From Dipteris shenzhenensis (lineage: Eukaryota; Polypodiophyta; Polypodiopsida; Gleicheniales), in the NCBI GenBank assembly GCA_047967505.1, contig CM106541.1: DNA of 64,000 nt. One strand, 5' to 3'. Position numbers and translations under genes: made by a program. This document shows, in pieces, positions 35,595-45,858 of this stretch. The first letter of the stretch is position 1. The number at the start of each line of letters is the position of its first letter. The notes under the pieces were generated by a model. That model ran no database searches. It was not told the origin of the DNA and saw only the letters and a program-made list of their open reading frames with translations.

Positions 35595-35775
35595 TTTTCT
35601 CTCTCTTCCTCTCCCTCTCCCTCTCCCTCTCCCTCTCCCTCCCTCCCTCTCTCTCTCTCTATTATATATGTGTGTGTGTGTTTATATAAATAAATATAAA
35701 TATCTAATAAATAAATTTAAAGAATTATTTATGTATATATATATACATATACTCCTCTGTGTGTGTGTGTGTGTG

Positions 35776-35807
<32 letters not shown>

Positions 35808-35830
35808 TTCCCCCCTCGTACTCTCTCTCT

Positions 35831-35865
<35 letters not shown>

Positions 35866-35875
35866 GTCTCTCAAC
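35474..35875. repeat. CT/GT compound arrays and duplicated AT unit
   Basis: The AT-rich unit 'tatatatgtgtgtgtgtgt' to 'atacatatactcctct' occurs at 35476-35565 and 35663-35757, each followed by a CT array. The block was therefore duplicated with its microsatellite, at an offset of about 190 bases. Confidence 0.85.
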
Positions 35876-37006
35876 ATATTACTGGACCACGTGCCACGCT
35901 CTCTGATTTTGTGCCCCTCATTGATGTGGCTTTCTTGGTTGTCGCCATGTGCTTACTGCCTCTCGCAGCTTGCTGCCTGTCTATGAATGCATGCTCTAGA
36001 GATTGCGCTCTCCTCCACCTTGTGATGCCATGTGGCAATCCTATGCATCCCGACCCCGACTTCATCAATGTGTGCCCACTACTGGTTCTCGATGTTCGCC
36101 CATGTGTTGATCTTCACTAGTGGTTCTTGATGTTCGCCCACGTGTCCCCGTGCCAATGCTCTCGAACCACCACATGTTGCCACGCCTTGTCTTCTCTTCC
36201 CAAACTAACACCTCCTTTTCCCAAACTATCTTCGAACCTCCATCCTTCTCCCTCTAGACCTCCAAATAACTGCCACGTTGGATAGGGCGACACCTGGCGG
36301 CCTCTCGTCTGTCTCGCCCTTTTTAATATATAGTAAGATGCGCATACCATAAACCCTAAATAGCAACCGATGACTAGAATTATGCCTTCTTAATGTTGTA
36401 ATGGGTTTCCTTAGTGCCATTCTTAAGATTAGTTACTCGAATCGCTAGAATACCACACGGTTGCTTTTGATTGGTTACAAGTTGATTGGAGAAGTTATGG
36501 TTTTGTATAGTTCAAGTGTAGAAATTTTCCATACTCTTTTGTGTGCAAGGTCTTTCTTTCCATGGCTATGGCTATGACTTTGGCATCCTTGTCTACTTTG
36601 AAGAAGACCTCTACAGTGAGTGCTACTTGTGTCGATGGGGTGGATGCTTACGATAGCACTAGCAGTGTGGTGGGGCTACACAACACTTAAGAGCCTCTCG
36701 CTTGAGTCACCTAGCTGTAGGCAATGTTAGCAAAATGAGTAGTCCATTGAAAGCCTGACCCATTGCCAACCAACCTTCAATGTTGGTGTATCAAACTAGT
36801 TAGGAGGTGTACCTCAGGACTAGAGCTCTTGGTTGCCCATCATGCCAATTCCGAGCCAAAGCTATTACGCTCATGAGGAGGCTCGGAAAGTGTTGCCAAT
36901 AAGACTAGATCAACGTTGTGAGCTCTTGGTTGCCCCTTAACTTGGAACTTTAGTCTAGAATGGCAATTTTGAGTCAGAGCTACGAGACTCTTGCTTTGCC
37001 TTGGTT

Positions 37007-37038
37007 GGGGGGAGGGGAAAGGGGGCCAGGGGGGGGGA
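37007..37038 (+). other. G-quadruplex-capable sequence
   Basis: Four G runs of six, four, five and nine bases lie within about 32 bases, with loops of one to three bases. It lies about 1.1 kb upstream of the peroxiredoxin gene. Confidence 0.6.
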
Positions 37039-37672
37039 GCTCGTGCACTCAGTTTCTTATTGAATGGCTACCAAACTGGCAGATTTGAAATTTCGATTGA
37101 AAATTGACTGGTGACACAACCAAAAGGTCTAAAATTCTATCTAGCTGGTTTCCTATTTTGGGAATTCGGCAAGCCAAGTTGAAAATATAACCAATTAGAT
37201 GCTAAGGCTCTTAGGCTGGTTACACACTATAGAGTAGATGCCCCCTTCGTGCAGAAAGGACCAATCAGTGAATTGGATTGGGCTTGGGTGGGCATGATGT
37301 ATGCACACACGGCAGAGTGAATTGGGGAGCATTGAATGCTCCTCATGCCCTCTTTTCCTTTTGAAGTGGGCGGGGGAGTGTCCTCACCCAAGTCCATTCA
37401 CACCTCATTTCAGCTAATCAGAGTTGACTACAGGGATGGCATGGTGCGTTAAGGCTAGGTTCACACCACCTGCTAACAAAAATTGAGAGGAAGATGGGCA
37501 CAAAGTGTGGTAGTTCGTACCACCAGGTGGACAAAATAAAAGCTGCCTTATTATTGCATCAATGGATGATCGTGGAAAGAAGCTTTTGGAGATACTCCAC
37601 ATGGGTTCAATACCCAATGAAGAGTTTTCTCACTCCTTGCCCAATGAGTTGGCCGGCCCTTCAAGGTTGCCC

Positions 37673-37815
37673 ATGCTTTTTTTGCACTGTGCGTCCAGGC
37701 ACTCGTCCGCGATTGGACAACGCTTGAAAACGAACTTGACAATGCTTTTTTTGCACTGTGCGTCCAGGCCCTCGCCCTCGTTCGCGATTGGACAACGCTT
37801 GAAAACGAACTTGTA
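37673..37815 (+). repeat. Tandem duplication, 69 bp
   Basis: 'atgctttttttgcactgtgc' begins at 37673 and 37742. Both units end with 'gattggacaacgcttgaaaa' and 'cgaactt'. The second has a six-base insertion (near 'gccctcgtt'). It lies about 350 bases upstream of the peroxiredoxin ATG. Confidence 0.92.
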
Positions 37816-38163
37816 CTTCATTTTTGCATGACAGGCGGGCGGGTGGTGTGACCCCGCCCTAATTTCCCTTCAAGAGAGAAATTCTTCTTGCTGCCCACTG
37901 ATTAGGTGTGTAAGTGGGGCAGATGCCCCCTACACACACACAGGGTGTAGCGTGGGCAAGTGGCGGGGATGTGTAACGCAGGAGGCTGGAGATCATCTTG
38001 GCAAGCTGGGTAAAGAATGTGAAAGCGTGCATTGAATGTGGCACAAGAGGACAAGAGGACAATACAAAGCATGAGCCATGAAGGGCCGTTACAAAGAAAG
38101 GATATAGGGTTTACAAGAGAGCTAGGAGTCTAGTGTTGGAAGCAAGGAAGAGAGAGCGCAAAG

Positions 38164-38889
38164 ATGATGATGATGAAGATGATGAGTCTTTCAGGTGTTC
38201 CTTCATCCCTGCTCCTCTCCAGATCTCCTCCTCTTGCCCTCCCCTCCATACTCTGCAACAAATCCAGCTCCCTTGCCTTTGCCCTCCCTCGCCCTCGCCC
38301 TCCCTCCCTCTTCTCCCCTCCCCCTTCCCTTTCCCCCTGCCCCCCCTCCAGAATCCTGCTTCCTCTTGCTTCTTCCTCCTCCGTCTCCACTGTTGCCTCT
38401 CCCATCTCCGTTGGTGACTCTTTGCCCGACTCTAGCTTGGCTTACCTCGACTCCGATGGCCAGGTCCAAATCGTCACTATCTCTGCCTTAACCAAAGGTA
38501 AGAAAGTGGTTTTCTTCGCTGTCCCCGGTGCTTTCACCCCCACTTGCTCCCAGAAGCATCTGCCAGGTTTTGTCGAGAAGGCGGATGAGCTGCGCGCTAA
38601 GGGAGTCGACACTATTGCTTGCATTTCTGTGAATGATGTTTTCGTCATGCGTGCATGGGGCGAAAGCATTGGGGTTGGCGATAAGGTGCTGCTACTCTCC
38701 GATGGGAATTTTGCTTTCACGAAGGCGCTGGGCGTGACTCTCGACCTTAGCGACAAGCCTGTGGGATTGGGGATCCGTTCACGGCGTTACTCATTGCTTG
38801 CAGAGGACGGCGTGGTGAAAGTGCTTCATTTGGAGGAAGGTGGCTCCTTCACAACCAGCGGAGCAGAAGACATCCTAAAGGCGTTGTGA
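38164..38889 (+). CDS. PRXIIE: Type II peroxiredoxin, plastid-targeted (PrxII E-like)
   Basis: A 241-residue, intronless protein. Type II peroxiredoxins reduce hydrogen peroxide and alkyl hydroperoxides and are recycled by glutaredoxin or thioredoxin. Residues 1-75 are rich in Ser, Pro and Leu with few acids, as in a chloroplast transit peptide. The mature part begins around [13 protein letters not shown] (78-90). The peroxidatic Cys128 is in [15 protein letters not shown] and the resolving Cys153 in [10 protein letters not shown], with the family spacing of 25. The C-terminus [20 protein letters not shown] is typical. The start lies in a GAT/ATG repeat giving six Met in the first seven residues, so the exact start is uncertain by up to six codons. 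I recall the Arabidopsis orthologue as also intronless. Confidence 0.93.
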   Translation: MMMMKMMSLSGVPSSLLLSRSPPLALPSILCNKSSSLAFALPRPRPPSLFSPPPSLSPCPPSRILLPLASSSSVSTVASPISVGDSLPDSSLAYLDSDGQVQIVTISALTKGKKVVFFAVPGAFTPTCSQKHLPGFVEKADELRAKGVDTIACISVNDVFVMRAWGESIGVGDKVLLLSDGNFAFTKALGVTLDLSDKPVGLGIRSRRYSLLAEDGVVKVLHLEEGGSFTTSGAEDILKAL

Positions 38890-39339
38890 ATTCGAGATAC
38901 TTCCAGAGTTCTTTTCATCTGATGCCCAGACGTTTCAAGCCCTCTGATGCGATAAAACCTGCTTTGAATAATACGGAGTCTTCAGCACTCAAGAATTTTG
39001 TTGAGATCAGTGACGTGAGATGCTGAATGAAGAGAAACTATACACTCTATATTTATGAATAGGATTTTAGGCCGGACTCATCAGTAATGAAATTTAGTAT
39101 AAAATGGCTAAGGGTATTGCCTTATGGATTGCCGCACTTTAATGATCTAATTCACCCTTTATGTCACGTTCTTCCTTTTAATGGCCGTTCCAGTCTAATG
39201 GCCGTTCCACTCATCCAATGCGGTAGGCCTTAGTAATTGTTTGGCCTCCAAAGAGAAAAATCAAGTATTTAGTTATTTGTTATGTTCACTTTTTTTTGGC
39301 ATCCAATGATTGGACGAGCATGTGAGTATCCCATGAAAT

Positions 39340-39390
<51 letters not shown>

Positions 39391-39804
39391 TTGCAACTCA
39401 CCATCTAGGACAGGCCACATGAATGAAATTCATCTTGTTTTTGTACTTGCGTGTTGGAAGATCAAGCACTAACCGCAGCCGTCTTATTTTTCCCTCAGCA
39501 AACGGTCTTTTTATCTTTTAAGTAATTTGCTGAGTTTATCGTTGAAGCATCTTTGTTGACGTGAAGTAGTTTCAGTTCTAAGGGCCATTGCACACGCGAA
39601 CGTTGATGCAAAGGCAGGGGTGCTCCACTTTTATTCACACGCACAAATACAAAAGGTGCATTGATGCGCCTTTGGTGCTCTAATCAGCACCCTAGATTTC
39701 GAGGGTGCGGAAAATTGCAGCCGTGCGCAACTCCTTAGCGAGTGGCTGTTGTGAGTCGTCCGAGATCTCCTATAGGCACATGTCGGTCCTCTTGCTTCAA
39801 TGCT
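38890..39804. other. 3' flank of the peroxiredoxin and spacer
   Basis: The 3' flank has 'gaataatacgg' and 'agtataaaatgg' words but no clear single polyadenylation signal. 'aatggccgttcca' is doubled at 39180 and 39197. A CT microsatellite lies at 39347-39387. No gene is recognised. Confidence 0.5.
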
Positions 39805-39809
39805 TAAAA

Positions 39810-40756
39810 TGTTAGAAAATACCCAAGAGAGGGTACACGCAGCGGAAATAATGCCCAGGAGCTCACACAGTGTGCGGTGTGGGGTGTGGAATCACAAACT
39901 TCTTTACTTATGTGCATTCAATAGGTGTGCAGACTCATCAATAGACAATAAACCAAACTAGATAGAGAAACCACCATATAATATATTTCCGTCCACAATT
40001 ATGGACACAATACAAGAGAGACAGATCCAGAGTCCCACCAATGGTGTGGTCCTCTGATCTTACCACAAAAGTCTTTCTCCTATCTGTTGGCTATCTCTAG
40101 ACTAGAGTCCGCGTGCTCCACCTCGAGCGTGAGTAGACTTTCCGTCTAGAATGATCTTCTCCACCTTGCTGTCTGGAAACCAGTCTAGGTGGGCAGCTTC
40201 CTGCAAGCTAAGTCTGCAGCACAAGGTACTACTTTCTCCTCCTGACTGTAGGCCCAAAGATAGCCCTGCTGCTGCTCCTTCTGCTGGTGGAATTGCTGCT
40301 CCAGATGATGTAGAAATGAGGCCTGAATGGCCTCCTTATATAGCCCTCAAGGGCCTGGCCAGCCAACCGACTCAGTCTGTACAAAAACCGACTGAGTCTG
40401 TACAAAAAACCGACCCAGTCTGCTTGGGAAAAACTGCCCTTAAAGGGCTCACAATTCAGGCCTTTTATGGCCCAAACTTCCAGGGTTTTTGGCCCTCCAT
40501 TCAAGGCAAATATGCAGCCTATAAAAGGCCTGCCACCTCCCCACTGCCAGTCACATTCCTTGCTGCAGATCTGAGCCTGCACTCCCTGCCATGTCTGCGC
40601 CTCTGCAAACAGTGCGCCTCCATGTCCTAGATCCTGCGCAATCTGTCCCAGACTGTCTTGCTTCTGTCTTGCTTCTGTTGGGTACTGCCCTAGGTCTCCC
40701 TCCCCCATGCTCTCCTCATATGGGGGCTTACAGATGGGGAGGTGACCTCTCCAACA
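39810..40756 (-). repeat. 3' LTR of the gag-only element
   Basis: 947 bp. On the minus strand it starts TGTTGGAGAGG and ends TTTTCTAACA. It holds a triplet of 'accga.tcagtctgtacaaa' words (40375-40420). A purine tract (gtgggaggggg on the minus strand, 40757-40767) lies just before it, as a polypurine tract should. Confidence 0.95.
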
Positions 40757-40776
40757 CCCCCTCCCACCGACACATC

Positions 40777-41442
40777 TCAGCCCAATGCCAACACGTCGAT
40801 GAAGATGCTCCAGTAACTCCCTGGTCGTAGTCCTCCGGAACCTTTCGGTGTCGTAATCTTTTCCTGGCTTTTCATCCAGTGGCTCCTGCTCCACCAGGTC
40901 CGGTTCTGCTTCCGCACACCATCCTGGTACACAGGTCCATCTCTGGTAGCACCTCCTGGTACCACCTCCTTCAGTCGCATTCCCGCCTCTGAACTTGAGC
41001 AACCCAGCCGCACGATCTTCCAGTCGTCCCCCTCATAATGAGTGAACAACCTGGAGTCTTCCAGGCACCATGCTCTGAGGGTCTGTTTCAACCCGTCCTT
41101 CCTTTGGCAAGGTCTGCAACCAATGAATTTATCCAGATAACCTGGACCACGAACTCTCGCTGAGTTCTCAAGCAGGTACTCTACTGGCTTCAGTACTCTT
41201 TGTCCACCACCTTCTAGCAATCTGCGTCCGAGATTTGAAGAAGCACCCATACTTCCCCTTCTGCCTTCGAAGAAGGCCAATTCCTTCCAATCTCTTATCA
41301 CCTGAGACAAATGAAGAGCAGAATCTCCCCACAGCATGCTATAAAGGCTCAAATGCAGAATATCAAATACATACCAGACTGTTGTACTGCCTGAATGTTC
41401 GCTCTGAAAGCAAACCCTGTACCTCAATGAGGCACTCGCCAA
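40777..41442 (-). other. Open frame downstream of gag, unknown
   Basis: A 221-codon open stretch fills most of the space between the gag stop and the polypurine tract. Its first codon is TTG; the first in-frame ATG is at codon 35 (near 41340). I recognise no domain, and it does not resemble protease, integrase or RT. It may be chance openness of a GC-rich 3' region, or a second protein of the element. Confidence 0.25.
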
Positions 41443-41478
41443 GATCCCGTGTAATCCTATACTGTCCCCTTCTGAAGT

Positions 41479-42642
41479 CTAGCATCCATCTGACCATGAG
41501 ACCCCAGGGCTTTCCATGGAATCCACCCTCGTGTCAGTGTCAACAGCTACACACCTGGAAGGTACCAAGCGCTCCATATTGTCCTTCACCTCCACAAAGG
41601 CATCTGACTCCTCGTCGACCCAACTCTCTATGTCAGACATCCTTACTGTGATTTCGGGATCAACATATCTGACCTCGGTAACACTCGGTGATGTCACTAG
41701 GAACAATTCGTCGATTACCACATTAGCTTTGGCCTTTCCCTCTGAATCTGGGTCAGACTTCTGTTTGTTTTTCAGATCCGCCTTTTTCTTTCTGCAGTCC
41801 TTTGCAAAATGTCCGGGTGTATCACAATAGAAACACTTCTTCTTGTGCTTCCTCTTCGAAGTCCCCTCGTCATCAGAGTCATCTTTATTGGACTTGCCAT
41901 TGTTAGGCTTGCCCTTTCCCTTACCTGCGGAATCCTTCACCAGCATCGCCTTGTCATCTTTGTCCTCGTTGTAGAGCTTCTCCCGAGCTTCCTCCTGTAG
42001 CAGTAAGGGACACAACTCCTCAAATGTCAGAGGTTTGGTCCTCTGTCCTGCTGTCACAGCCGTAACAAAGCTCTTGAAACTCCGAGGCAATCTCCTCAGT
42101 ACCATCAAGGCCAGATGGCATGAGTCTGTCTTCTGACCAATCGCTGCTAACTGATCCCGTACCACCTTGACCTTCGTCAGATGATCATGCACCGTATCGC
42201 CTTCTTCCATATCAAGATTGTAGAGTTGATGCTGAAGAAGCACGATCTGGGAGGTATTATCTGTCTCGTACAGATCCTTCAGTGTGGCCCACGCCTCTAC
42301 TGACGTCTCGGCCATCTGGATATGCGGAAGAACAGAGTCCGCCGTAGTCCCTATGATTATTGCCAGGGCATGGGCATCTCTTTCTTCCCAAGCTTCAAGC
42401 TCCTCTCTGTCTACTGCCATGAGTACCTTCCCTTTACTGTCCACCATGTCTTCCGGCTTCGACTCCTCTCCCGTGGTCAGCTTCCACAACTTCCGAGCCA
42501 CTAAATGACTCCGGATCTTCACTTTCCAGATCGGGTAATTAGTCCCGTCCAAGTTCCCAGACTCTCCAAAGTTAGGGATAGTGAAAGAGAGAAAACTGGA
42601 GGAGGAGGAAGGGATAGCAGGGGCTGAAGAGGCTGTCGACAT
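41479..42642 (-). CDS. Copia-type Gag polyprotein
   Basis: 387 residues from an ATG at 42642, uninterrupted. Residues 20-220 have the UBN2/gag pattern (FGESGNLDGTNYPIWK, then AWATLKDLYETDN, then LRRLPRSFKSFV and LLQEEARE). A Lys-rich linker leads to one zinc knuckle C-X2-C-X4-H-X4-C (Cys270, Cys273, His278, Cys283: CFYCDTPGHFAKDC). The frame ends about 100 residues later without the protease D-S-G. Gag should form the particle and package the element RNA. The complete frame agrees with the near-identical LTRs. Confidence 0.92.
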   Translation of the reverse strand: MSTASSAPAIPSSSSSFLSFTIPNFGESGNLDGTNYPIWKVKIRSHLVARKLWKLTTGEESKPEDMVDSKGKVLMAVDREELEAWEERDAHALAIIIGTTADSVLPHIQMAETSVEAWATLKDLYETDNTSQIVLLQHQLYNLDMEEGDTVHDHLTKVKVVRDQLAAIGQKTDSCHLALMVLRRLPRSFKSFVTAVTAGQRTKPLTFEELCPLLLQEEAREKLYNEDKDDKAMLVKDSAGKGKGKPNNGKSNKDDSDDEGTSKRKHKKKCFYCDTPGHFAKDCRKKKADLKNKQKSDPDSEGKAKANVVIDELFLVTSPSVTEVRYVDPEITVRMSDIESWVDEESDAFVEVKDNMERLVPSRCVAVDTDTRVDSMESPGVSWSDGC

Positions 42643-42852
42643 CTCTGCTGTATATACTGCACAGCAAAGTCAACCAAACTCAAATTGCAGTAAACCAGAA
42701 CTCTGAACGCACCTGACTGAACCTCAGTCACCCTCCTTCTCGCAAGGGCACAATCCTCCAGTCGTGGAAGTTGATTCCCTAGAGCTTCTGAATCAGGGTC
42801 TTCCTTCAGCAAGGTCCCTGCCTTCAGGCTCCCACACCTGTGAGCCTCCTAC

Positions 42853-42868
42853 TTGGGCTCTGATACCA
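42853..42868 (-). other. Primer-binding site of the gag-only element
   Basis: The minus strand reads TGGTATCAGAGCCCAA directly next to the LTR end, complementary to the 3' end of initiator-Met tRNA. Confidence 0.93.
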
Positions 42869-43815
42869 TGTTAGAAAATACCCAAGAGAGGGTACACGCA
42901 GTGGAAATAATGCCCAGGAGCTCACACAGTGTGCGGTGTGGGGTGTGGAATCACAAACTTCTTTACTTATGTGCATTCAATAGGTGTGCAGACTCATCAA
43001 TAGACAATAAACCAAACTAGATAGAGAAACCACCATATAATATATTTCCGTCCACAATTATGGACACAATACAAGAGAGACAGATCCAGAGTCCCACCAA
43101 TGGTGTGGTCCTCTGATCTTACCACAAAAGTCCTTCTCCTATCTGCTGGCTATCTCTAGACTAGAGTCCGCGTGCTCCACCTCGAGCGTGAGTAGACTTT
43201 CCGTCTAGAATGATCTTCTCCACCTTGCTGTCTGGAAACCAGTCTAGGTGGGCAGCTTCCTGCAAGCTAAGTCTGCAGCACAAGGTACTACTTTCTCCTC
43301 CTGACTGTAGGCCCAAAGATAGCCCTGCTGCTGCTCCTTCTGCTGGTGGAATTGCTGCTCCAGATGATGTAGAAATGAGGCCTGAATGGCCTCCTTATAT
43401 AGCCCTCAAGGGCCTGGCCAGCCAACCGACTCAGTCTGTACAAAAACCGACTGAGTCTGTACAAAAAACCGACCCAGTCTGCTTGGGAAAAACTGCCCTT
43501 AAAGGGCTCACAATTCAGGCCTTTTATGGCCCAAACTTCCAGGGTTTTTGGCCCTCCATTCAAGGCAAATATGCAGCCTATAAAAGGCCTGCCACCTCCC
43601 CACTGCCAGTCACATTCCTTGCTGCAGATCTGAGCCTGCACTCCCTGCCATGTCTGCGCCTCTGCAAACAGTGCGCCTCCATGTCCTAGATCCTGCGCAA
43701 TCTGTCCCAGACTGTCTTGCTTCTGTCTTGCTTCTGTTGGGTACTGCCCTAGGTCTCCTTCCCCCATGCTCTCCTCATATGGGGGCTTACAGATGGGGAG
43801 GTGACCTCTCCAACA
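42869..43815 (-). repeat. 5' LTR of the gag-only element
   Basis: 947 bp, the same length as the partner at 39810 with four substitutions. This LTR drives transcription leftward. A TATA-like word within it was not fixed with confidence. Confidence 0.95.
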
Positions 43816-44035
43816 TAAAAAATGGAGTATTAAATATCATTTTGTCAGAAGCTGCTCCGGTCATCGCAAGCTGCTAATATAAATCGTGTGAATATAATCT
43901 TCTTCTTCAAGATTCTGACAAATGGCGTCTTGCACTCCCTCAGGCTGCACACTGGTTGGGCTCCAGAATGTGTGTGTGCACTGGCCCTAAACTCAGTAGA
44001 AGTGGATTTCACGTTCATGCAGTGGACGTGGATTT

Positions 44036-44703
44036 CATGTGCATCCACTTTTGCATGATGTGGCATGACTTCTGGCTGCTACACGACAGCCAGTCTTGGA
44101 GGGCAGAGGGACAGTGACAGGCTGTCATATAGAAGTAAAAGCCAAGAGGGTGTGTCCAGCCAAGCTTGGACTGCCAACTGGCTGCCAGACACAGCCAAAC
44201 AGTAGTAAAAGGGTCGTACAGCAGGTAGCAGATCTATCCATACGGATGGCCTAGGAAACAGCATGGACTACGGGAAGCTGCCATATGTTTGGACCCAGCT
44301 TGTGGGTGGAGTGTTGGTGTGAAGGGTTTGTTCCATCTGGGCCATGATATTGTTGGGCTTTATAGAGGCCAATCAAGGCAACTGTATCGGCCATCCTTTG
44401 GGCTACACATGGGCCTTGGAATAGGGGTGGAGAGCAGCCAATGCATGGTCCCTTTGGAGGGGCAGAATGGGTTGCAGAAGACCGTGCATATGAAGCGGGT
44501 ACCAGACAGCAAAAGGGGTCCTTTTGTAGGCCCCAATGGCTGTACTGGTCATCCAGTGCAGGTTGGCCAATAGGGCAGAGAAATGACAGGTATAAAGCAA
44601 GTCTCGTGGGGTCGGTAGACCTGCAGACCAATCGGCTAAAACAGTCTGGTTCGTGATCATGGGTTGATATATTTTCTACTGCGCCCATTAGAAACCATCT
44701 CCC
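44036..44703. repeat. Inverted repeat, left arm, first part
   Basis: The reverse complement of this stretch matches 53708-54375. The matching words include 'catgtgcatccacttttgca' at the outer end and 'ctactg.gcccattagaaac' at the inner end. The left arm is cut at 44703 by the copia insertion and resumes at 52337. Confidence 0.9.
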
Positions 44704-45641
44704 TATAAAGAAAATACTTGGAGACAAATAAAAAAATACTGAAGACAATTAATGGCTGAAGAAGATATATATATCACAAACGGAACTCAGTACAAGTGAA
44801 GATATGAGAGAAGCTCTGGAGGAAGCAAACGTCAGTCTTGACAACTGTAGTGGACTTTTGCACTAGCTCCACAAGTTGGAACTGAACCAAATCTGAGACA
44901 GCAAACTGATGCAGGGGTTGCTGCAGATTTGGAATAGAAGGAACATAATCTGGAGCGGAAGTTGGAGGTAGATCTGGAGCAGAAGTTGAGGGCAGATCTG
45001 GAGCAGGAGTTGGGACAGATCTGAAGCTAAAAGAAGGCAGATCTGGAGCAGAAATTGGAGCAGATCTGATGCAGAAAGGAGGGCAGAACTGAAGCAGAAA
45101 GGAAGGCTGATCTGGAGCAGAAAAGAGGGCAGATCTGGAGCAGAAAGGAGGGCAGATCTGGAGCAGAAAGGAGGGGCAGATCTGGGGCAGAAAAGAGGGC
45201 AAATCTGGAGCAGAAAGGAGGGCAGCAGAGGAGGCAGCCAGGAGGCAGAAGTTGAGGCAGCAGAGGAGGCAGCCAGGAGGCAGAAGTGGCTCAGGGTGTG
45301 CAGGAACCTCTGGAGCTGGAAGAGAGGAGATTGTGGAATACCTAGCCCCCCCCCCCTTTAAATAGGAAGGGGCTTTAAGTCGGTCAACCAACAGGTTGAC
45401 CGACCTGGTCAGATTTGACCGACCAAGTCAATCTGGTCGGCCAGATCTGGTCAGTCCAGAAAAAAAACTTTTTTAATAATTTTTTTATTTTGTTTGACCT
45501 CTGAACCGGGGCTTTTGACAGATCTTTGGTTGTGGGTTTTGCCTCCGATTCGGGGTTTCTTTGACAGGGTTCGGAGAGGCACCAGTGGTGTTTGTACCTG
45601 TTTATCCTGTCCTCGAGAATTGGAGATTGCCTGGCTTAACA
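44704..45641 (-). repeat. 3' LTR of the copia element
   Basis: 938 bp. It contains an array of 'ggagcagaaaggagggcaga' type units of about 24 bp between 44950 and 45240. One and a half units fewer than in the right LTR account for the length difference. Confidence 0.93.
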
Positions 45642-45858
45642 CCCCGTCTCAATGTCCAATATAGACAGGAGAAGCAAAGAGGTGTTCCATGAGTGATCTA
45701 TCATCTTCATGAGCCTTTTTTTTTTTTTGTTTTTTGAATAAAGGGTTTTCATTTAGATGGAGATGCCTACAAAGTAGGTTTTCATCTACACTAAATGCCC
45801 AGATGATGGTACATAAAAAAAAAAGAGACTTGAAGGAGTGCCCTCGCAGGGGATTTGT

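Larger units (their letters stand above)
35876..38090. other. Intergenic, with local duplications
   Basis: No gene is recognised. A phrase on 'gtggttcttgatgttcgccc' is doubled at 36082 and 36119. 36820-36990 repeats 'gagctcttggttgcc' and 'gagtcagagcta' words. A G-run cluster lies at 37007-37038 and a 69-bp duplication at 37673; both are entered separately. Confidence 0.4.
39805..43820 (-). mobile_element. Young gag-only LTR retrotransposon (non-autonomous copia, TR-GAG-like)
   Basis: Two 947-bp LTRs (39810-40756 and 42869-43815) begin TG and end CA and differ at only four sites by eye, all transitions (39843, 40074, 40087 and 40700 in left-LTR numbering). TAAAA target duplications flank the element at 39805-39809 and 43816-43820. 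The initiator-Met primer-binding site (TGGTATCAGAGCCC on the minus strand) adjoins the right LTR, so the element reads leftward. The 2.1-kb interior carries gag and no protease, integrase or RT. It must use another element's enzymes. It matches the plant TR-GAG class in layout. Confidence 0.92.

Noticed and set aside
38130-38756. Other frames overlapping the peroxiredoxin gene
   Set aside because: Shadows of the real frame; they lack the family motifs.
40151-40630. 159-codon plus-strand frame, repeated at 43210-43689
   Set aside because: Identical because it lies in the two LTRs; antisense to the element, with no known domain.
40229-41002. 257-codon minus-strand frame crossing the LTR border of the gag-only element
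   Set aside because: It spans non-coding LTR and polypurine tract, and its LTR part is equally open in the other LTR copy, which shows it is a property of the LTR sequence.
44774-45391. 205-codon frame rich in PDLPS repeats, with a partner at 51521-52081
   Set aside because: It is the translation of the 24-bp array inside the copia LTRs.
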